The translations under genes were made by a program, and so were the position numbers. From an uncultured Clostridia bacterium (GTDB lineage: Bacteria > Bacillota > Clostridia > RUG12999), in NCBI GenBank assembly GCA_949739095.1, contig CATIYX010000057.1, positions 1-8,744 of the forward strand: 8,744 bases of DNA. Reading direction: 5' to 3'. The notes under the pieces were generated by a model. That model made no database searches. It was given only the letters and a program-made list of their open reading frames with translations, and was not told the DNA's origin. Below are positions 5,426 to 8,744 of the stretch, in pieces (the stretch's first letter is position 1; each line of letters begins with the position of its first letter).

Positions 5426-6700
5426 TTATTCACCAACAATTTTTTTTGGTTCTTCCGTTTCAATTTTTTTCCGAATGAGTTTTGGCATTTTTCTATTCTT
5501 AACACAATTTTTATCCACAACACACTTTTCCACATCTGTCATACTTGGAATCTGATACATTACTTCCATCATAGTTTCTTCCAAAATGGCACGAAGTCCA
5601 CGCGCACCAGTTTCTTTTTCAATTGCTTCCTGCGCCACTTCTTTGAGTGCCTCATCTGTAATTTCCAACTCCACGCCGTCAATCTCAAAAATCTTTTGAT
5701 ATTGTTTGACAATCGAATTTTTGGGTTCTTTTAAAATACGCACCAACGCATCTTCATCTAAAGAATCCAGCGATTCCACAAACGGCATACGCCCGATAAA
5801 CTCCGGAATCAAACCGAATTTAAGCAAATCTTGCGGCACAACCTGCGAGAACAGATCTCCCAATTCATGCTGTTTATTGCCGCGCACATCCGCTTCAAAT
5901 CCCATGGATTTTTTTCCGATTCTGCTTTCAATGATTTTATCAAGACCATCAAATGCACCACCACAAATAAACAAAATATTGCTGGTATCAATCTGGATAA
6001 ATTCCTGATGGGGATGTTTTCGACCTCCTTGCGGCGGTACGGACGCAACCGTTCCTTCTAAAATTTTTAGTAACGCCTGCTGCACGCCTTCACCACTGAC
6101 GTCTCGCGTAATAGAAGCATTTTCTGATTTTCTAGCGATTTTATCAATCTCGTCAATATAAATAATACCGCGCTGGGCACGTTCGATATCGTCATCCGCT
6201 GCACGAAGCAACCGAAGCAAAATATTTTCCACATCTTCGCCTACATATCCGGCTTCTGTCAACGATGTTGCATCCGAGATGGAAAACGGTACATCCAGCA
6301 CCTTTGCCAAGGTCTGTGCCAGAAGTGTTTTTCCACAACCGGTCGGTCCCAGCAGTAAAATGTTACTCTTTTGCAGTTCAACATCATCATCTGTTTTTGT
6401 CTGACCAGTCTGAATACGTTTATAATGGTTATATACTGCGACCGCCAGCGCTTTTTTTGCGCGGTCCTGCCCAATCACATATTGGTCCAAATGCTCTTTC
6501 ATCTGCTGTGGCGTAGGCACATTCTCCATACTGTTTTCTGAAGCGTTTTCCGCCTCCTGCTGTGCTGCAATAATTTCATTGCACATTGCGATACATTCAT
6601 CGCAAATATATACATCAGGACCCGCCACAAAATTTTTAGCAAGTTCCTGTGGTCTGCCGCAGAATGAGCAATGTATTGAATTTTTGTTCGTTTCCCGCAT
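5426..6700 (-). CDS. clpX: ClpX, ATP-dependent unfoldase of the ClpXP protease
   Basis: A 424-residue AAA+ protein that recognises, unfolds and feeds substrates into ClpP in the cytoplasm. The N-terminal zinc-binding domain has C11, C14, C33 and C36. The AAA+ core shows Walker A GPTGCGKT (118-125), pore loop GYVGED (151-156), Walker B IIYIDEID (179-186), the RDVSGEGVQQALLKI block (199-213), FIGRMPF with the arginine finger (R304), and TGARGLR in the small domain (about 364-370). The ClpP-docking loop reads SMGF (265-268), so the usual IGF tripeptide is MGF here. The ATG at 6700 is chosen (GGGGTGG about 6 bases upstream) over a GTG three codons earlier, and it gives the normal ClpX length. It follows clpP by 42 bases and is probably cotranscribed with it. 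Confidence 0.98.
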   Translation of the reverse strand: MRETNKNSIHCSFCGRPQELAKNFVAGPDVYICDECIAMCNEIIAAQQEAENASENSMENVPTPQQMKEHLDQYVIGQDRAKKALAVAVYNHYKRIQTGQTKTDDDVELQKSNILLLGPTGCGKTLLAQTLAKVLDVPFSISDATSLTEAGYVGEDVENILLRLLRAADDDIERAQRGIIYIDEIDKIARKSENASITRDVSGEGVQQALLKILEGTVASVPPQGGRKHPHQEFIQIDTSNILFICGGAFDGLDKIIESRIGKKSMGFEADVRGNKQHELGDLFSQVVPQDLLKFGLIPEFIGRMPFVESLDSLDEDALVRILKEPKNSIVKQYQKIFEIDGVELEITDEALKEVAQEAIEKETGARGLRAILEETMMEVMYQIPSMTDVEKCVVDKNCVKNRKMPKLIRKKIETEEPKKIVGE

Positions 6701-6742
6701 GATTTCCACCCCACTTTGGCAAGTTACTGTCCCAAATTTATA

Positions 6743-7330
6743 TTACCGTTTGGTAATCACTTTATCAACCAATCCATATTCCAGCGCTTCTTGCGCTTCC
6801 ATATAATTATCACGTTCGGTATCGCGTTCTATAACCTCTAATGGCTTGCCAGTATTCTGTGACAGAATCGTATTCAGTTTCTTTCTTGTTTTGATAATAA
6901 AATCAGAATAAATTTTAATGTCCGACGCCTGCCCTTGTGTTCCTCCAAGCGGCCGGTGAATCAAAATCTCACTGTTTGGTAACGCAAGACGTTTTCCTTT
7001 TGCACCAGAAGACAGCAAAAAGGAACCCATGCTCGCTGCCAATCCTACGCAAATCGTCGATACATCGCATTTGATATAGTTCATGGTATCATAAATTGCA
7101 AATCCTGCTGTTACAGATCCGCCCGGACTATTGATATAAAAATTAATATCTTTATCAGGGTCTTGACTTTCCAGAAACAACAGTTGTGCAATGATAACAG
7201 ATGCGGAATCATCTGTTACTTCCCCATTTAAAAATATAATACGGTCCACCAGCAGTCTGGAATAGATATCATAGGACCGTTCGCCGCGGTTTGTCTGTTC
7301 GATGACATATGGTACTGGAATATAACTCAT
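6743..7330 (-). CDS. clpP: ClpP, serine protease subunit of Clp complexes
   Basis: A 195-residue ClpP, the barrel-forming peptidase that degrades proteins delivered by ClpX and other Clp ATPases. The catalytic triad is intact: S100 in GLAASMGSF, H125 in ILIHRPLGG and D174 in TERDNYM. The oligomer and substrate-binding segment INSPGGSVTAG (66-76) is also present. The ATG at 7330 is used because the family starts at this 'M..IPVPYVIEQT' position and GGGAGG lies 10 bases upstream. An ATG 23 codons earlier would run through the intergenic hairpin and is unlikely. Gene order tig-clpP-clpX is standard for Bacillota. No CtsR-type GGTCAAA direct repeats are seen in the short upstream gap. Confidence 0.98.
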   Translation of the reverse strand: MSYIPVPYVIEQTNRGERSYDIYSRLLVDRIIFLNGEVTDDSASVIIAQLLFLESQDPDKDINFYINSPGGSVTAGFAIYDTMNYIKCDVSTICVGLAASMGSFLLSSGAKGKRLALPNSEILIHRPLGGTQGQASDIKIYSDFIIKTRKKLNTILSQNTGKPLEVIERDTERDNYMEAQEALEYGLVDKVITKR

Positions 7331-7367
7331 AATTCGTCTGCCTCCCTCTTTTAAAAACCAGAATAGC

Positions 7368-7395
7368 GAAAGCCGTCCCGCTGGGTACGGCTTTC
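7368..7395 (-). terminator. Hairpin between tig and clpP, terminator-like or processing element
   Basis: Nine perfect pairs join 7368-7376 (GAAAGCCGT) to 7387-7395 (ACGGCTTTC). The stem continues inward with CCC (7377-7379) and GGG (7383-7385) past a one-base bulge, leaving a 3-base loop. It lies 16 bases after the tig stop and 37 bases before the clpP ATG. On the minus strand the nearest T-run (TTTTT) is about 10 bases past the stem, not directly against it, so it may be a partial terminator/attenuator or an mRNA stabiliser. The stem is certain; the role is inferred. Confidence 0.6.
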
Positions 7396-7411
7396 TCATG
7401 TGACTATATAC

Positions 7412-8744
7412 TTATTTCTCTTCTTTTGCTGTGTCCTCTTTTGTCTTTTTAGTTGTTGTTTTCTTTGTGGTTGTCTTTTTGGTTGTTGTTGCCGCTTTTT
7501 TTGTAGTCGTTTTCTTCGCGGCCGTTTTCTTTTCTGCTACTTTTTCTGTTTTATCCTCTGCGTTTTCAGCACTGTCCGCCGCTTTTTTCGTAGCCTGTTT
7601 TTTTGCCGTTGTTTTCTTCTTTGCAGCAGTCAACTTTGCACTTTCACGCAGCATGTCAACCGTTTTGCGCATCATAATATCGTTTTTCAGCGTTTCCAGA
7701 CTATCTCCCTGGAATACCTCTTTAACTTTATCAAGCTCCATACTATATTGTTTCGCCAGTTTTTCCATTTCTTCTTCAATGTCTGTATCTGTTGCTTCTA
7801 TTTTTTCTTCTTTTGCAACTTTCTCCAGCACCAAAGAGGTTTTCACATCTTTCCATGCCCGGTCTTTCATACCTTCGCGAAAATCTTCCAAATTGCTGCC
7901 AGTATATTCTAAATATTGTTCAAAGGTAATACCTGGCATCTGTGAACTGATACGGTAACGCATATCCTGTTCATATTCTTTTACTTTATTCGTAACCATC
8001 ACTTCCGGAATTTCAACAGTTGCATTATCTGTTACAACATCCAGGACTTTATCTGCCTGTTCACGCTGTGTACGTGTTTTTGCATTTTCTTCCAAACGGT
8101 CGCGCGTTGCTTTTTTCAGTTCTTCAAATGTATCAAATTCACTGACATCTTTTGCAAATTCATCATCCAATTCCGGATATTCTTTCACTTTAATACCATT
8201 GATTTTCACTTTAAAAACAGCTTCTTTTCCAGCCAGCTCTTCTGCATGGTAATCCGCTGGGAACGTGACATTGACATCCGTCTCTTCACCAAGCTTTTTC
8301 CCAACCAATTGTTCTTCAAATCCCGGAATAAATTGACCAGAACCAATCGTTAAATTATAGTTTTCACCTTTGCCGCCTTCAAATGCTGTTCCATCTACAT
8401 AACCGTCAAAGTCAATAATGGCAACATTTCCATCTGCCACCGGCTGGGCTGTGATATCCACAAAACGTGCGGCGCGTTCTTTCATATTATTGATTTCCGC
8501 GTCAACATCCTCGTCTGCTACTTTATATTCCACTTTTTCTGCAGAAACACCTTTATATTCACCCAACTCCACTTCCGGCTTCACAGTTACAACTGCCGTA
8601 TAGATAAAGTTTTCACCAGCACCAATCTGTTTCACTTCAATTTCTGGGCGGTCAACCGGTTCAATTCCGCTTTCATCTACGGCATCGCCATATGTATGAT
8701 TCAGCAGATAGTCTACAGCTTCTTCATAGAACACGCCTTCGCCA
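7412..8744 (-). CDS. tig: Trigger factor, ribosome-associated chaperone and prolyl isomerase (5' end missing)
   Basis: 443 codons are visible; the gene enters from beyond the high-coordinate edge and lacks roughly its first 60 residues, including the ribosome-binding signature. Trigger factor binds at the ribosome exit tunnel and shields nascent chains. The visible part begins GEGVFYEEAVDYLL, the end of the N-terminal domain. Next comes the FKBP-type PPIase domain (fragment residues about 98-185, with IDFDGYVDGTAFEGG and GSGQFIPGFEEQLVG), then the helical C-terminal chaperone domain to about 367. The last 70 or so residues are an extension rich in Lys, Thr and Ala with repeated KKTTT units. 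With the missing start the protein would be about 500 residues, versus about 430 usually. There is no internal start with a ribosome binding site. TAA at 7414-7412. Confidence 0.97.
   Translation of the reverse strand, partial: GEGVFYEEAVDYLLNHTYGDAVDESGIEPVDRPEIEVKQIGAGENFIYTAVVTVKPEVELGEYKGVSAEKVEYKVADEDVDAEINNMKERAARFVDITAQPVADGNVAIIDFDGYVDGTAFEGGKGENYNLTIGSGQFIPGFEEQLVGKKLGEETDVNVTFPADYHAEELAGKEAVFKVKINGIKVKEYPELDDEFAKDVSEFDTFEELKKATRDRLEENAKTRTQREQADKVLDVVTDNATVEIPEVMVTNKVKEYEQDMRYRISSQMPGITFEQYLEYTGSNLEDFREGMKDRAWKDVKTSLVLEKVAKEEKIEATDTDIEEEMEKLAKQYSMELDKVKEVFQGDSLETLKNDIMMRKTVDMLRESAKLTAAKKKTTAKKQATKKAADSAENAEDKTEKVAEKKTAAKKTTTKKAATTTKKTTTKKTTTKKTKEDTAKEEK
7415..7627 (-). repeat. Low-complexity Lys/Thr/Ala tail-coding segment of tig
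   Basis: About 71 codons at the 3' end of tig encode a basic low-complexity tail. It starts AAKKKTTAKKQATKKAA, passes an acidic stretch (DSAENAEDKTEK), then turns into imperfect pentad repeats of the KKTTT/KKTAA type (about 7445-7531) and ends KEDTAKEEK. The DNA is a degenerate 15-base periodic pattern of AAG/AAA and ACA/ACC codons. The look is that of histone H1-like or HU-tail nucleic-acid-binding sequences. The repeats could vary in length between strains by slippage, always in frame if whole units change. Confidence 0.85.

Noticed and set aside
5345..5734. Plus-strand open frame of 129 codons over the clpX 3' end
   Set aside because: It is antisense to clpX, runs through its terminator, and is Phe/His/Asn-rich as expected of reverse-complement coding sequence.
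7331..7399. Possible 23-residue N-terminal extension of ClpP from an upstream ATG
   Set aside because: It would translate the intergenic hairpin, has no ribosome binding site, and ClpP family alignment and a GGGAGG support the ATG at 7330.
7331..7411. CtsR heat-shock operator (GGTCAAA direct repeats) before clpP
   Set aside because: No such heptads are present in this gap or before clpX; any operator would lie upstream of tig outside the window.
7431..7958. Plus-strand open frame of 175 codons, and one of 170 codons in another frame, rich in Phe/Val/Cys
   Set aside because: They are antisense to tig; the odd composition is simply the complement of the Lys/Thr-rich tail codons. No ribosome binding site or family resemblance.

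Overview
The window looks like chromosomal DNA from an endospore-forming anaerobe of the Bacillota, most likely class Clostridia. The reasons are a SpoIVFB-type sporulation protease, strong GGAGG-type ribosome binding sites, moderate-to-low GC with AT-rich intergenic DNA, and a tig-clpP-clpX order typical of this group. The genus cannot be named from the sequence. All eight genes or gene fragments lie on the minus strand, so the story reads from high to low coordinates. I see no mobile element, CRISPR array, tRNA or rRNA, and no gene-free stretch longer than 300 bases.

Region 1 (8744 to 5391) is the protein quality-control cluster. It holds trigger factor (tig; its N-terminus lies beyond the window edge), the ClpP protease subunit and the ClpX unfoldase. 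It closes with a perfect-palindrome terminator just after clpX. Trigger factor carries an unusual histone-H1-like Lys/Thr/Ala tail of about 70 residues. A stable hairpin sits between tig and clpP. No lon gene follows clpX, although one often does in Bacillota.

Region 2 (about 5350 to 2842) is a cell-envelope and sporulation block. It contains a membrane-anchored VanY-type M15 D,D-carboxypeptidase, a short single-pass membrane protein, and SpoIVFB. The short protein sits where SpoIVFA normally sits but has no M23/LytM domain. SpoIVFB is the intramembrane metalloprotease that activates pro-sigma-K in sporulating bacteria. A strong terminator abuts the spoIVFB stop codon.

Region 3 (2833 to 281) is a two-gene operon with its own recognisable promoter. 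It encodes a B12-binding-type radical SAM protein (TIGR03960-like) followed by its usual DUF2344 (TIGR03936-like) partner. The two genes overlap by a GTGA stop/start, which fixes the DUF2344 start at a GTG. The rng/rplU/rpmA genes that often follow this pair are absent.

Region 4 (280 to 1) holds a 220-base spacer with a perfect 16-bp palindrome, then the first 20 codons of a gene for an exported protein that runs off the window.

Four start codons were refined from ribosome binding sites: DUF2344 at 925 (GTG), the SpoIVFA-position protein at 4176, clpX at 6700 and clpP at 7330. The window is mostly conserved housekeeping and sporulation sequence. The points most worth a second look are the M23-less SpoIVFA-position protein, the trigger factor tail and two candidate operators.
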